Under the pieces are notes generated by a model that ran no database searches, had not been told where the DNA came from, and worked only from the letters and a program-made list of their open reading frames with translations. 64,000 nt of DNA from Peptoniphilus phoceensis (GTDB taxonomy: Bacteria; Bacillota; Clostridia; Tissierellales; Peptoniphilaceae), in the NCBI RefSeq assembly GCF_001517665.2, contig NZ_LN999809.1, forward strand, positions 186,001 to 250,000, written 5' to 3'. Within the stretch, counting starts at the first letter, position 1. The number at the start of each line of letters is the position of its first letter. A program made the translations under genes and the position numbers. Below, piece after piece: positions 1-9,061 of this stretch.

Positions 1-1368
1 TCAAACTTTAGAGAAGGTCTTTCAGTACTTGAATTTTATATGTCAGCCCATGGTTCTAGAAAGGGTCTTGCCGATACAGCCCTAAGAACTGCTGACTCTG
101 GTTATTTAACTAGAAGGCTTGTAGATGTATCACAACAAGTAATTATTTCTGAAGAAGATTGTGGCACAGATGAATATCTTGTAGCTAAAGCCTTTAAAGA
201 TGGAAAAGAATTAATTGAATCTTTAGCTGATAGAATCGAAGGAAGATATTCTTTCGAAGATATTGTTAATCCAGAAACTGGAGAAATAATTGTTGCTGCT
301 AATGAAACAATCTCAGATGATGACGCAGTATTAATAGAATCACTTGGCATTAAAGAAGTTAAAGTAAGATCAATTCTTGGATGTAAGAGTAAAAATGGAG
401 TTTGTGCACATTGCTATGGTAGAAACCTTGCAACAGGATCAAGTGTTGGAATTGGAGAAGCAGTTGGTGTAATTGCTGCTCAATCCATTGGTGAACCGGG
501 TACACAACTTACAATGAGAACTTTCCACACTGGTGGTGTAGCTGCCGCAGCCGACATCACTCAAGGTCTTCCAAGAGTTGAAGAACTTTTTGAAGCTAGA
601 AAACCTAAGGGTCTTGCAGTAATTGCAGAACGTGCTGGTATTGTTGATATTAAAGAATCCAACAAGAAGAGAGAAGTTCTCATTACAGCTGAAGATGGAA
701 CAGTTGATTCTTACAATATTGTCTATGGTTCAAGGTTAAAAGTAAAACAAGGCGATGAAGTAGAAGCTGGGGATGAACTTACACAAGGTTCTGTATATCC
801 ACAAGATTTACTTCGTGTAAAAGGCGAAAAGGGTGTACAAGAATACATTGTAAAAGAAGTTCAAAGAGTTTACAGACTTCAAGGGGTAGATATCAACGAC
901 AAGCACATTGAAATCATTGTTAGACAAATGCTATCAAAGTGCAAGATAGAAGATGCAGGAGATACAGATTTACTTCCAGGTTCTCTTGTAAATGTTGTTG
1001 ATTACAAAAAAGCAAACAAAGAAGCAATTGATGCAGGTAAGGAACCAGCAGTTGGTAAGGTTAACTTACTTGGTATCACTAAGGCATCACTTGCAACAGA
1101 ATCCTTCTTATCAGCAGCATCTTTCCAAGAAACTACTAGAGTTCTTACAGATGCAGCTATAAAGGGTAAACAAGATATGCTTGAAGGTCTAAAGGAAAAT
1201 ATAATAATTGGACAACTTATACCAGCAGGTACTGGAGCTAGAATTAATTCTAAAGTTCAAATTGGAATTGATGAAAGCTTGAAGGAAGATTATGATATCC
1301 TAGAAGATTCACAAGTCATTACAAGTGATGACGTAAAACTTGATCTTGAAACTGTAGAAGAAGAATAA
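1..1368 (+). CDS. rpoC: DNA-directed RNA polymerase subunit beta' (3' part)
   Basis: C-terminal 455 residues of the catalytic beta' subunit of RNA polymerase; the open frame runs off the left edge of the window, so the first in-frame ATG is not the true start. Visible are the second zinc site ([11 protein letters not shown] around 412-412+30 nt), the trigger-loop region with [21 protein letters not shown], and the usual C-terminal tail ending in acidic residues (ETVEEE). A strong terminator follows 27 nt after the stop, so this is the end of the rpoB-rpoC unit and the next operon has its own promoter. Identification is certain from the highly conserved sequence. Confidence 0.98.
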   Translation, partial: SNFREGLSVLEFYMSAHGSRKGLADTALRTADSGYLTRRLVDVSQQVIISEEDCGTDEYLVAKAFKDGKELIESLADRIEGRYSFEDIVNPETGEIIVAANETISDDDAVLIESLGIKEVKVRSILGCKSKNGVCAHCYGRNLATGSSVGIGEAVGVIAAQSIGEPGTQLTMRTFHTGGVAAAADITQGLPRVEELFEARKPKGLAVIAERAGIVDIKESNKKREVLITAEDGTVDSYNIVYGSRLKVKQGDEVEAGDELTQGSVYPQDLLRVKGEKGVQEYIVKEVQRVYRLQGVDINDKHIEIIVRQMLSKCKIEDAGDTDLLPGSLVNVVDYKKANKEAIDAGKEPAVGKVNLLGITKASLATESFLSAASFQETTRVLTDAAIKGKQDMLEGLKENIIIGQLIPAGTGARINSKVQIGIDESLKEDYDILEDSQVITSDDVKLDLETVEEE

Positions 1369-1394
1369 TTTTAAATTAAATATTTTATATATAG

Positions 1395-1424
1395 AGTAGG
1401 CTTAGAAATGAGCCTACTTTTTTT
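1395..1424 (+). terminator. Intrinsic terminator of rpoC
   Basis: An 8-bp perfect stem AGTAGGCT/AGCCTACT (1395-1402 and 1411-1418) with an 8-nt loop is followed by a run of T. It closes the rpoBC transcription unit. Confidence 0.92.
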
Positions 1425-1773
1425 ATGTTTGAATATAATATGTGCATGTAATTTGTATATATTATGATAATATATCTATTTTTTTAAAAATTAACTAAAA
1501 TAAAAATTAAATTTTTTTATTTTATTCACAAGCTCTTAGTAAAGTTATATTGTATATTTAATGTAAAGAAATAGTTTAAAAAATTTTACTAAAAAATATA
1601 AAAACATTTTGACATTATGCTAAATTTTTTATATTATATATCCATAATATTTTACTTTATTAACTTGTTAGTGTTATTACTAGACAAAAGTGGGTAATCT
1701 ATTTATAAGAAGGAAATTAAGAAATTATTTAAATTAAGAAATTACTTATGTAAAGAAATAGGGGAGGATAAAA
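1425..1773. other. Intergenic region ahead of the pha operon
   Basis: About 350 bases of very AT-rich sequence with no convincing reading frame. It holds the promoter at 1609-1637 and, in the leader, a 14-bp perfect direct repeat AAATTAAGAAATTA at 1714-1727 and 1731-1744 (17-bp period). The phaE SD GGGGAGGA lies at about 1760-1768. Confidence 0.7.
1609..1637 (+). promoter_or_regulatory. Sigma-A promoter of the pha operon
   Basis: TTGACA at 1609-1614, a 17-bp spacer and TATTAT at 1632-1637 form a near-consensus vegetative promoter. It would give a leader of about 130 nt before phaE. Confidence 0.75.
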
Positions 1774-2934
1774 ATGGCAATGAATTATAATGCTTGGAAT
1801 GAGATGTTCAAGGCAAGTCAAGATATGATGAATGCTTGGGTTGATGCTTTACCAAAAAGAGAATCTGAGAGTGAAAAAGAAGAAACTGGTGCTTTTGATT
1901 TTAGTAAGTATCAAGACTGGGTTAAGTTTCAACAATCATGGATAAACAATTGGCAAGATATGATGAAAAATGCTAGTCCAGAAAATGCATGGTTTAAGGG
2001 ACCTTACGCATCATGGACAAAAATGATGGAAGCCTATAATCCTTTTGATGCCAGCAAGATGATGGGTGCAGGCACACGTGAAGTTTTTGAAAAAATTTTA
2101 AATTCAAACAAACTTTATCTAGGTGTTTATGAACAATGGAAAAAATTTAGCGATGAATTTTTAAAACCTGGAACTGAAGAATACAAGAAAAACATGACTC
2201 AACTTGTGGATCAATTTAACAATATTTTTGTTAACAATTTGATTCCTCTTTTACCAAAGGAAATCCAAGCTTTGATGATGAATTCTCAAAGTTATTTCAA
2301 CACTTATCTAAAGACTGTTGAAAACTTTATTGGACCATGGTCTTTTGCATATCAAAATATTGCAGACATCTTTATGGAAACTTTCTACAAAGATCCCATG
2401 AAGTTAGCAGATTCCTTAAAAGAATGGAAAGAAGCATATAATCAAACATTTGGTGTTTTAGTTAAATCTCCTGTTGTTGGAAGTTCTAGAGAAATGTTGG
2501 AACAAAATAACAGAGCAGTTGATGCCATGATTGAAATGCTTATATCTGTATCAGAATTTATGACAAAAGCACTTTCTGTTGGGTACAAATATTCTCAAGA
2601 AGCTTTTGAACAATATTTTGATTCAGTAGATAATGGAGAAGATCCAAAAACTTTCAATGAATTTTATAAAATGTGGTCTAAACATGTTGAAAATGCCATT
2701 GAAACATACTTCTATACTGATGAATTTTCTAAACTTATAGCAAAAACTGCTGATTCAGCTATGATTTTTAAAATTGAATACGACAAGGTAATTGAAAAGG
2801 CTCTTGCTGATTTTCCAATAGTTACTAAATCCGAAGTAGATAATGTATATAAAAATGTATACAGCCTAAGACGTGAAGTTAGAGAACTAAAAAAAGAATT
2901 GGAAGAATTGCGAGCTCAAAAAGACGAAAAATAA
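1774..2934 (+). CDS. phaE: Class III polyhydroxyalkanoate synthase subunit PhaE
   Basis: Probable non-catalytic subunit of the two-part (class III) PHA synthase; it pairs with PhaC to polymerise (R)-3-hydroxyacyl-CoA at the granule surface. The 386-residue protein is rich in Trp, Met and Phe at the N terminus (repeated W-x3-M segments) and ends in a charged coiled coil of about 35 residues (SEVDNVYKNVYSLRREVREL and onward), a typical PhaE/PhaR-type tail. It is encoded directly upstream of phaC in the order phaE-phaC-phaJ. The start has a strong SD (GGGGAGGA). Family assignment rests on the tail, size and position next to phaC; overall sequence is divergent, as is usual for PhaE. Confidence 0.85.
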   Translation: MAMNYNAWNEMFKASQDMMNAWVDALPKRESESEKEETGAFDFSKYQDWVKFQQSWINNWQDMMKNASPENAWFKGPYASWTKMMEAYNPFDASKMMGAGTREVFEKILNSNKLYLGVYEQWKKFSDEFLKPGTEEYKKNMTQLVDQFNNIFVNNLIPLLPKEIQALMMNSQSYFNTYLKTVENFIGPWSFAYQNIADIFMETFYKDPMKLADSLKEWKEAYNQTFGVLVKSPVVGSSREMLEQNNRAVDAMIEMLISVSEFMTKALSVGYKYSQEAFEQYFDSVDNGEDPKTFNEFYKMWSKHVENAIETYFYTDEFSKLIAKTADSAMIFKIEYDKVIEKALADFPIVTKSEVDNVYKNVYSLRREVRELKKELEELRAQKDEK

Positions 2935-3013
2935 TATAAATAAATAGAAAAAGAATAGAAATAGAGCAGATAAATAATTTTAACTATTGATTTGACTCAT
3001 GGAGGTTCAAAAT

Positions 3014-4081
3014 ATGTATAGTGATTTTTTTGATATAAAGACAACTATGGAAGAAAGCATAAAAGCACAAGAGAAGTTTCTCAAGAGTTATGAAAGTATG
3101 ATGGAAGTAACTAGTGATCATGCAAATCAAACTCCAAGAGATCTTGTTTTTGAAGAAGATAAATTAAAGCTTTACCACTACAAAAAAAGTACTAGGTCTG
3201 TTAACAAAGTCCCAACGCTTATAGTTTATGCACTTGTAAATACTCCATCAATGATGGATATAGGACAAGACAAGTCTTTTATAAAAAAACTTGTAGATAG
3301 TGGTCTAGACTTATATCTAATAGAATGGGGTTTTCCAACTGCTGATGATAAATATTTAACTTTAGATGATTATATTAATATTTACATTGACGATTGTGTT
3401 GACCACATAAGAAAAGAAAATAAGGTTGATAAAATAAACATTCTTGGTGTATGTCAAGGTGGTACTTTTACTTTAATGTACACATCTCTTCACCCAGAAA
3501 AAATTAAGAATGTTGTTACTATGGTAACTCCAGTTGATTTTTCTACTGATGATGGTCTTCTATTTAAATGGGGAAAATATTTAAATCCAAATAGAATGGT
3601 AGAAGCTTATGGAGTTGTTCCAGGTGAATTTATGAATACTGGATTTTTAACTTTAAAACCACTTTCACTTATGGTCAATAAATATGTGGATGTGATAAAT
3701 GATTTAGATGATCCAGACTCACTTTCAAATTTTATGACTATGGAAAAATGGATTTTTGACAGTCCAGGACAAGCTGGTATGGCTTATAAAGAATTTTTAA
3801 ATTCAATGTATAGAGAAAATTTTCTCATGAAAGGTGAAATGCAAGTTGGTGGCAAAAAAGTTGACCTTAAAAAAATAACTCAACCACTTCTTAATCTTTA
3901 TGCAGAAAGAGATAATCAAGTTCCAAATGCAGCAACTATTCCTATTAAAGAGATTGTGGGAAGTAAAGATTATACAGCTAAATCATTCCCAACAGGTCAC
4001 ATTGGAATGTTTGTAAGTAGAAGAAGTCAAGAAGAGGTTGCACCTACTGTTGTAGATTGGATAAAGAACCACTCTAAATAA
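3014..4081 (+). CDS. phaC: Class III polyhydroxyalkanoate synthase catalytic subunit PhaC
   Basis: Catalytic alpha/beta-hydrolase-fold subunit that transfers (R)-3-hydroxyacyl units from CoA to the growing polyester. With the start at 3014 the protein has 355 residues, the usual class III size. The lipase-like box GVCQGG places the nucleophile at Cys147; Asp300 (in AERDNQVPN) and His329 (in PTGHIGMF) complete the triad, and these numbers are close to those of the Allochromatium vinosum enzyme (149/302/331, from memory). An upstream in-frame ATG at 2999 is rejected because the SD GGAGG (3001-3005) lies inside that reading and is 8 nt from the ATG at 3014. It sits 79 nt after phaE and 22 nt before phaJ. 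Product chain length cannot be read from the sequence. Confidence 0.93.
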   Translation: MYSDFFDIKTTMEESIKAQEKFLKSYESMMEVTSDHANQTPRDLVFEEDKLKLYHYKKSTRSVNKVPTLIVYALVNTPSMMDIGQDKSFIKKLVDSGLDLYLIEWGFPTADDKYLTLDDYINIYIDDCVDHIRKENKVDKINILGVCQGGTFTLMYTSLHPEKIKNVVTMVTPVDFSTDDGLLFKWGKYLNPNRMVEAYGVVPGEFMNTGFLTLKPLSLMVNKYVDVINDLDDPDSLSNFMTMEKWIFDSPGQAGMAYKEFLNSMYRENFLMKGEMQVGGKKVDLKKITQPLLNLYAERDNQVPNAATIPIKEIVGSKDYTAKSFPTGHIGMFVSRRSQEEVAPTVVDWIKNHSK

Positions 4082-4103
4082 TCGCAGAAAGGATTGTGAG
4101 ATT

Positions 4104-4532
4104 ATGGATAACACCAAAGGAAAAACTATTGATGAATTAAAAGTTGGACAAAGTGCTTGTTTTACTAAGACTGTTTCGGAAGCAGATGTTTACAACTACA
4201 TTGGGGTTTCTGGTGACTTTAATCCAGCCCATATAAATGAAGAATTTGCTAAAAACACAAGATTTAAAACTCGTATTGCTCACGGTATGATTAGTGCAGG
4301 TTTTATATCTTCTGTATTGGGAACTCAACTTCCTGGTCCTGGTACAATTTATTTATCACAAGATCTTAAATTTACTCATCCAGTTCATTTTGGTGATACA
4401 ATAACAGCAACTTGTACTGTTGAAGAAATATTTCCAGAAAAGAATAGAGTTATAATGGATACAGTTTGCACTAATCAACATGGTGATACAGTTATTGAGG
4501 GTAGGGCCTTAGTTTTGGCTCCAAAAAAATAA
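4104..4532 (+). CDS. phaJ: (R)-specific enoyl-CoA hydratase (MaoC-like, PhaJ type)
   Basis: A single hot-dog-fold MaoC domain of 142 residues, predicted to hydrate trans-2-enoyl-CoA (for example crotonyl-CoA) to (R)-3-hydroxyacyl-CoA, the substrate of PhaEC. The hydratase signature SGDFNPAHINEEFA is intact, with the catalytic Asp38 and His43, followed by the RIAHGMISAGFISS helix. It is third gene of the pha operon, and no phaA or phaB is present here, so PhaJ would be the supply route for monomer. A related role in fatty-acid or other enoyl-CoA metabolism is possible, but the operon position favours PHA. Confidence 0.88.
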   Translation: MDNTKGKTIDELKVGQSACFTKTVSEADVYNYIGVSGDFNPAHINEEFAKNTRFKTRIAHGMISAGFISSVLGTQLPGPGTIYLSQDLKFTHPVHFGDTITATCTVEEIFPEKNRVIMDTVCTNQHGDTVIEGRALVLAPKK

Positions 4533-4548
4533 AATATAAAGATATAAG

Positions 4549-4578
4549 GTGATGTTACAAAAGTAGCATCACTTTTTT
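4549..4578 (+). terminator. Terminator of the pha operon
   Basis: GTGATGTTAC (4549-4558), loop AAAA, GTAGCATCAC (4563-4572), with one G-T pair, followed by six T. It ends phaECJ. Confidence 0.9.
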
Positions 4579-4933
4579 GGTTGACAAAAATAAAAGACTT
4601 TTATTTTAAAATTAAAGAAAATTAAGATAAAAATTTTTTATAATTAAGTTTAATTTTGTATTTAAATACCCCTTAGATTGAAAATTTCAAAAAACACAAT
4701 AAATTAAAAATAAAAAAACACTTTTTAATTCATCGAAATATTAAGTTTTTTTGATCTTATTTTTGATAGCAAATATCAGAAATGATAGATTAGAAATGAC
4801 TATATTTTAATGATGATAAAGATTTCCCAAAATCAATTTTTTTAGTAGAATAATGTACTTTAATAAAATTTAGTGTTATAATTATAACAAATGGTAAAAA
4901 TATAGGCTTAAGCCGAATAAGGGGTGAAGTTTT
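4579..4933. other. AT-rich intergenic region between pha and rnf
   Basis: About 355 bases with no plausible gene on either strand. The only recognisable element is a candidate promoter near 4854-4882, just ahead of rnfC. Confidence 0.6.
4854..4882 (+). promoter_or_regulatory. Candidate promoter of the rnf operon
   Basis: A perfect TATAAT (4877-4882) sits inside the 12-bp palindrome TTATAATTATAA (4876-4887). With a 17-bp spacer the -35 position holds only a weak TGTACT. The position about 50 nt before rnfC supports it. Confidence 0.45.
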
Positions 4934-6268
4934 ATGAGTTCAAGAAATCTCACTTTTTCCGTAGGTGGAGTTCATATGGACGAACACAAAACTTTGACAG
5001 AAAAAATTGCAATTGAAAGGATGCCAAGTCCAAAGATTGCCTACATACCAATGTCACAACATATAGGAGCGCCATGCTCACCCGTTGTTTCTAAGGGAGA
5101 TTCTGTAAAAGTTGGTCAAATTGTTGGGAATTCTGATGCTTTTATTTCAGCAGCTATACACTCTTCTGTATCAGGTACAGTTAAAGAAATTAAAAAGATG
5201 TATACAGCTGATGGAAGGTATTGTGATTGTGTCGTTATAGAAAACGATGGCAAAGATGAAATGACTGATGACCTTAAATCTTTTAAAGATTATAAGGATC
5301 ATCCCATTGACGATTTAATTCCTTTTATTAAAGAAAAGGGAGTCGTAGGAATGGGGGGAGCTGGTTTCCCTCTTCATGCTAAATTAAAGGGTGAAGATCC
5401 AGTTCTAGATGAATGTATAATAAATGGTGCAGAATGTGAGCCTTTCCTTACATGTGACCATAGAATTATGCTAGAAAAAACTGAGGAAATATTAGAGGGT
5501 TTAGATATCTTCTCATATTTTTATAACAAAGAAGCTTCTTACATGGCAATTGAAGAAAATAAACCTGATGCAATTGCAAAAATGGAAGAAGTTATAGGAA
5601 AAAATCCTAATTGGAATCATTTAAAAGTTGTGGGTTGTAAGACAAAATATCCACAAGGTGATTCAAAAAGACTTTCTGAAGCAGTAGTTGGAAGAATTGT
5701 TCCACAAAATGGTGTAACAAATGATGTTGGAGTTTTCCTAACAAATGTTGGTACTACTCTTGCCTTCTACGAAGCTATGATCGAAGGAAAGCCTTCTTAT
5801 GAAAGAGTAATAACTGTTTCTGGTTCTGGTATTAAAGAACCTAAGAACATTCTCGTTAAAATAGGTACTCCTGTTGGAGATATTCTTGATTTCTGTGGTG
5901 GAGTAAAAGACAACTTCAAAGAAATCATCTGTGGCGGTCCTATGACTGGTAAGTCAGTATTTAATCTTGACTCACCTGTTACTAAGACAACTTCTGGTAT
6001 TTTAGTATTTACTGAAGAAGAAGTTACAGAAAGAATTGAAACTCCATGTATTAGATGTTCAAGATGTGTTGATCACTGTCCAGCTAACATAAATCCAACT
6101 GATATTAATCATGCGATTTTAAAGGGCGATGTTGATTTATGCATGAGTTTACACGCTGATCAATGTATGGAATGTGGAATATGTTCCTTTGTTTGCCCAG
6201 CTAAGAGACATCTAAGTGCATCTGTAAAATTAGCTAAACGAGAAATCAAAGCTAATCAAAAGAAATAG
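4934..6268 (+). CDS. rnfC: Rnf complex subunit RnfC (electron transport complex subunit C)
   Basis: Peripheral NADH-interacting subunit of the ferredoxin:NAD+ oxidoreductase (Rnf). The 444 residues include the Complex I 51-kDa-like nucleotide/flavin motifs GVVGMGGAGFPLHAKL and INGAECEPFLTCDHR, and two [4Fe-4S] motifs, CIRCSRCVDHCP and CMECGICSFVCP, near the C terminus. First gene of rnfCDGEAB, the clostridial order; SD GGGGTGAA precedes the ATG. Loss of the long C-terminal Ala/Lys extension found in proteobacterial RnfC is normal for Gram-positive versions. Confidence 0.96.
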   Translation: MSSRNLTFSVGGVHMDEHKTLTEKIAIERMPSPKIAYIPMSQHIGAPCSPVVSKGDSVKVGQIVGNSDAFISAAIHSSVSGTVKEIKKMYTADGRYCDCVVIENDGKDEMTDDLKSFKDYKDHPIDDLIPFIKEKGVVGMGGAGFPLHAKLKGEDPVLDECIINGAECEPFLTCDHRIMLEKTEEILEGLDIFSYFYNKEASYMAIEENKPDAIAKMEEVIGKNPNWNHLKVVGCKTKYPQGDSKRLSEAVVGRIVPQNGVTNDVGVFLTNVGTTLAFYEAMIEGKPSYERVITVSGSGIKEPKNILVKIGTPVGDILDFCGGVKDNFKEIICGGPMTGKSVFNLDSPVTKTTSGILVFTEEEVTERIETPCIRCSRCVDHCPANINPTDINHAILKGDVDLCMSLHADQCMECGICSFVCPAKRHLSASVKLAKREIKANQKK

Positions 6269-6279
6269 GAGGGATCAAT

Positions 6280-7281
6280 TTGGAAAATAATAAATTAAAT
6301 AAAGATCCGATGACAGTAAATGAAGCACGTTTTGTTTCGTTAGCTCCTCACATTAGGTCAAATGACACTGTTAGAAAGATTATGCTTGATGTAATTATCG
6401 CACTTGTTCCTGCCATGATTGCTTCAGTTTATTTCTTTGGTTCAAGGGCTGTTGCTCTTTTAGCAGTTTGTATTGGTGCTTGTGTATTTACAGAATTAAT
6501 TACACAAAAATGTCTAAAGAAAACTGTGCAAATTGCCGATTTATCTGCTGTTGTAACAGGTATTCTTATTGCACTTAATATGCCTCAGTCTTTTCCACTT
6601 TGGATGGCTGCTTTCGGATCAGTTTTCGCAATATTAATAGTAAAAGAATGTTTTGGTGGTATTGGATTTAACTTCATGAACCCAGCACTTGCAGCAAGAC
6701 TAGTACTTATGACTTCTTGGCCAAAACAAATTACAGATTATATATCACCAGAATTATTAAAGCAAGGTATAACAACAGCTGCAACTGTAGATGGTATGTC
6801 TTATGCTACACCACTTCAAGTTATTGCTTCTGGTGAAATTTCAAATCTTCCATCAATGGGAGATATGTTTATTGGAAATATTGGCGGTGTAATAGGAGAA
6901 ACTTCAGCCATTGCACTTCTAATAGGTTTTGTTTACTTAGTGGCAAGAAAGGTAATTTCTTGGGAAATTCCTGTAATTTATGTTGCATCAACTGCAATTT
7001 GCCTATTTATTTTAGGAATTCCTATGGAACTTATTCCTTATGAATTACTTGCAGGTGGTTTGTTACTTGGTGCTATCTTTATGGCAACTGATTACACAAC
7101 AAACCCAATAAATAGAAAGGGAAGAATAATATTTGCTCTTGGATGTGGTATTTTAACTGCAGTTATAAGAGTTAAAGCATCTCTTCCTGAAGGTGTTTCA
7201 TACGCAATATGTCTTATGAACCTCGCAACACCATTAATTGACAAACTTACAATATCAAGTGCATATGGGGAGGCGAAGTAA
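6280..7281 (+). CDS. rnfD: Rnf complex subunit RnfD
   Basis: Integral membrane flavoprotein of the Rnf complex, homologous to NqrB. The 333-residue protein has about eight to ten hydrophobic helices. The expected covalent-FMN segment is SYATPL at residues 174-179 (Thr177 the likely acceptor), a variant of the S/T-G-A-T motif; further landmarks are GFNFMNPALAAR, IGETSA and the loop MATDYTTNPI. Translation starts at TTG, 6280, supported by the SD AGGAGGG 6 nt upstream. It lies 11 nt after rnfC and directly abuts rnfG. Confidence 0.95.
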   Translation: MENNKLNKDPMTVNEARFVSLAPHIRSNDTVRKIMLDVIIALVPAMIASVYFFGSRAVALLAVCIGACVFTELITQKCLKKTVQIADLSAVVTGILIALNMPQSFPLWMAAFGSVFAILIVKECFGGIGFNFMNPALAARLVLMTSWPKQITDYISPELLKQGITTAATVDGMSYATPLQVIASGEISNLPSMGDMFIGNIGGVIGETSAIALLIGFVYLVARKVISWEIPVIYVASTAICLFILGIPMELIPYELLAGGLLLGAIFMATDYTTNPINRKGRIIFALGCGILTAVIRVKASLPEGVSYAICLMNLATPLIDKLTISSAYGEAK

Positions 7282-7866
7282 ATGAAAGAACCAGTAAAAT
7301 TTGGGATTATACTTTTAGTATTCTGTGCATTATCAGCTGGACTACTTGCTGCAGTAAATAATGTTACAGCTCCAGTAATTGCAGAAACAGAACTTAAAAA
7401 TACACTTGCATCATATGAAGAAATCTTTGGTGACTCTGCCGATAGTTTTGAAGAATATGATCAAGATAAATTAAACTCATTAAAAGAAAAATATCCAAAT
7501 ATTGAAAAAATCTTCGTAGCTAAAAAAGGCGAAGACCTAGTTGGATATGGTGTTAATGTAAAATCAAATGGTTATGGTGGCGCTATGACAAATGCCCTTG
7601 GTTTCCTACTTGATGGAGATAAAATCGCTGGATTTAGAAATATTTCTAACGGAGAAACAAGTGGTTTTGGTTCTAGAATCACAACTGATGAATACTATCC
7701 ATCTTATGAAGGAAAATCAGCTGCAGGTCCACTAGAAATTTCTAAAGAACCTAAGGCAGAAAACGAAGTTATGTGGCTTACATCAGCTACAATATCTTCT
7801 AAGGGTGCTCTTGCAGGTTCAAATGACGCCATTCAAGTTTATAATGAAGTTCTAAAGAATGAATAA
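7282..7866 (+). CDS. rnfG: Rnf complex subunit RnfG (FMN-binding)
   Basis: Membrane-anchored subunit with a covalently bound FMN on the outer face. An N-terminal helix (residues 7-27) anchors it, and the FMN-binding domain carries SGFGSRI near 127-133 and the flavinylation motif TSATISS at 167-173 (Thr170). Length is 194 residues, normal for the family. The ATG follows the rnfD stop directly, with the SD GGGGAGG inside the end of rnfD, which suggests coupled translation. Confidence 0.95.
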   Translation: MKEPVKFGIILLVFCALSAGLLAAVNNVTAPVIAETELKNTLASYEEIFGDSADSFEEYDQDKLNSLKEKYPNIEKIFVAKKGEDLVGYGVNVKSNGYGGAMTNALGFLLDGDKIAGFRNISNGETSGFGSRITTDEYYPSYEGKSAAGPLEISKEPKAENEVMWLTSATISSKGALAGSNDAIQVYNEVLKNE

Positions 7867-7877
7867 GGAGGTTTAAA

Positions 7878-8474
7878 ATGAAATTATCTAAAGTATTTTT
7901 AGACGGTGCTTTCAAAAACAATCCCGTATTCATCCAACTTATAGGGCTTTGTTCAACACTGGCTATAACAAATAGTTTAACAAACTCATTAGCAATGGGT
8001 ATAGCAGTTACTTTCGTTCTTATAATGAGTAACGCAGTAGTATCTGCACTTAGAAAAATAATACCAGATAAAATAAGAATTCCTTGTTTTATCGTAGTAA
8101 TAGCTACTTTCGTAACATTAGTACAAATGATTCTTCAAGCATACTCTCCATCAATTTATGCAGCACTTGGTATTTTCTTACCACTAATCGTAGTTAACTG
8201 CTGTATACTTGGAGAAGCTGAAGGTTTCGCATACAAAAATGCACTTATTCCATCAATTGTTGACGGAATAGGAACAGGAGTAGGATACACAATTGCAGTT
8301 CTTGCAATGGGACTTGTTCGTGAATTTTTTGGATATGGAACTTTATTTGAAAAACAAATTTTGCCAGAATCCTTCCCAGGAATTGGTCTTATGGGAGCTC
8401 CAGCAGGTGCCTTCATACTTTTAGGATTCTTGATAGCAGGATTTAAATTATTACTTAACAGGAGGGCAGACTAA
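7878..8474 (+). CDS. rnfE: Rnf complex subunit RnfE
   Basis: One of the two related six-helix membrane subunits (RnfA/RnfE, NqrD/NqrE family) that build the ion-conducting core. The sequence shows the half-site motifs N-x-V-V-x-A-L and LPLIVVNCCILG (the Cys shared by A and E that ligates the intramembrane iron-sulfur centre in this family), then EGFAYKNA. SD AGGAGG lies 7 nt before the ATG. Its stop codon overlaps the rnfA start by one base. Confidence 0.95.
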   Translation: MKLSKVFLDGAFKNNPVFIQLIGLCSTLAITNSLTNSLAMGIAVTFVLIMSNAVVSALRKIIPDKIRIPCFIVVIATFVTLVQMILQAYSPSIYAALGIFLPLIVVNCCILGEAEGFAYKNALIPSIVDGIGTGVGYTIAVLAMGLVREFFGYGTLFEKQILPESFPGIGLMGAPAGAFILLGFLIAGFKLLLNRRAD

Positions 8475-9052
8475 TGTTAGAAAGTATTCTTACAATATTA
8501 ATATCAACAATACTTGTAAATAATTATGTTTTTGCTCAGTTCTTAGGAATTTGTCCCTTCTTAGGTGTATCTTCCAAGACAGAAACTGCCCTTGGAATGG
8601 GAGTTGCCGTTACCTTTGTAGTTGTTCTTGCATCTGCAATAACATGGCTTATCCAAATTTTTGTATTGGACAAATTTGGACTTGAGTATTTACAAACAAT
8701 AGCATTTATTCTTGTAATTGCATCACTAGTACAATTTGTAGAAATGTTTATAAAGAAATCATCACCTTCACTTTATCAAGCAATGGGTGTATATCTTCCG
8801 CTTATAACTACAAACTGTGTTGTACTTGGTGTTACAGTTTTAAATGTTCAAAATGGATATAACTTAATAGAAACAATATTTAGTGGTTTTGGAGCTTCAA
8901 TTGGATTTACATTAGCTTTAGTATTAATCGCAGCACTAAGAGAAAAATTAATGTTAGCAGACGTACCTAAGGCACTTCAAGGAGTTCCTATTGCACTTGT
9001 AAGTGCTGGTCTTATGGCCATTGCATTCTCAGGTTTCGGCGGATTGGTATAG
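8474..9052 (+). CDS. rnfA: Rnf complex subunit RnfA
   Basis: Partner of RnfE with inverted topology; 192 residues and six hydrophobic helices. The motifs NNYVFAQFLGICPFLGVS and LPLITTNCVVLG are diagnostic of RnfA. Start overlaps the rnfE stop (TAATG), with the SD AGGAGGG inside rnfE. Two Cys motifs at equivalent positions in RnfA and RnfE fit the shared metal centre known for the family. Confidence 0.96.
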   Translation: MLESILTILISTILVNNYVFAQFLGICPFLGVSSKTETALGMGVAVTFVVVLASAITWLIQIFVLDKFGLEYLQTIAFILVIASLVQFVEMFIKKSSPSLYQAMGVYLPLITTNCVVLGVTVLNVQNGYNLIETIFSGFGASIGFTLALVLIAALREKLMLADVPKALQGVPIALVSAGLMAIAFSGFGGLV

Positions 9053-9061
9053 GAGGTAATT

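Noticed and set aside
2999-3013. Longer PhaC reading starting at ATG 2999
   Set aside because: The first codons contain the SD GGAGG for the ATG at 3014, and the shorter form has the normal class III length and catalytic numbering.
4876-4887. TTATAATTATAA before rnfC as a PerR/Fur box
   Set aside because: The 7-1-7 layout of such boxes is not met; the palindrome is explained by the TATAAT promoter element in AT-rich DNA.
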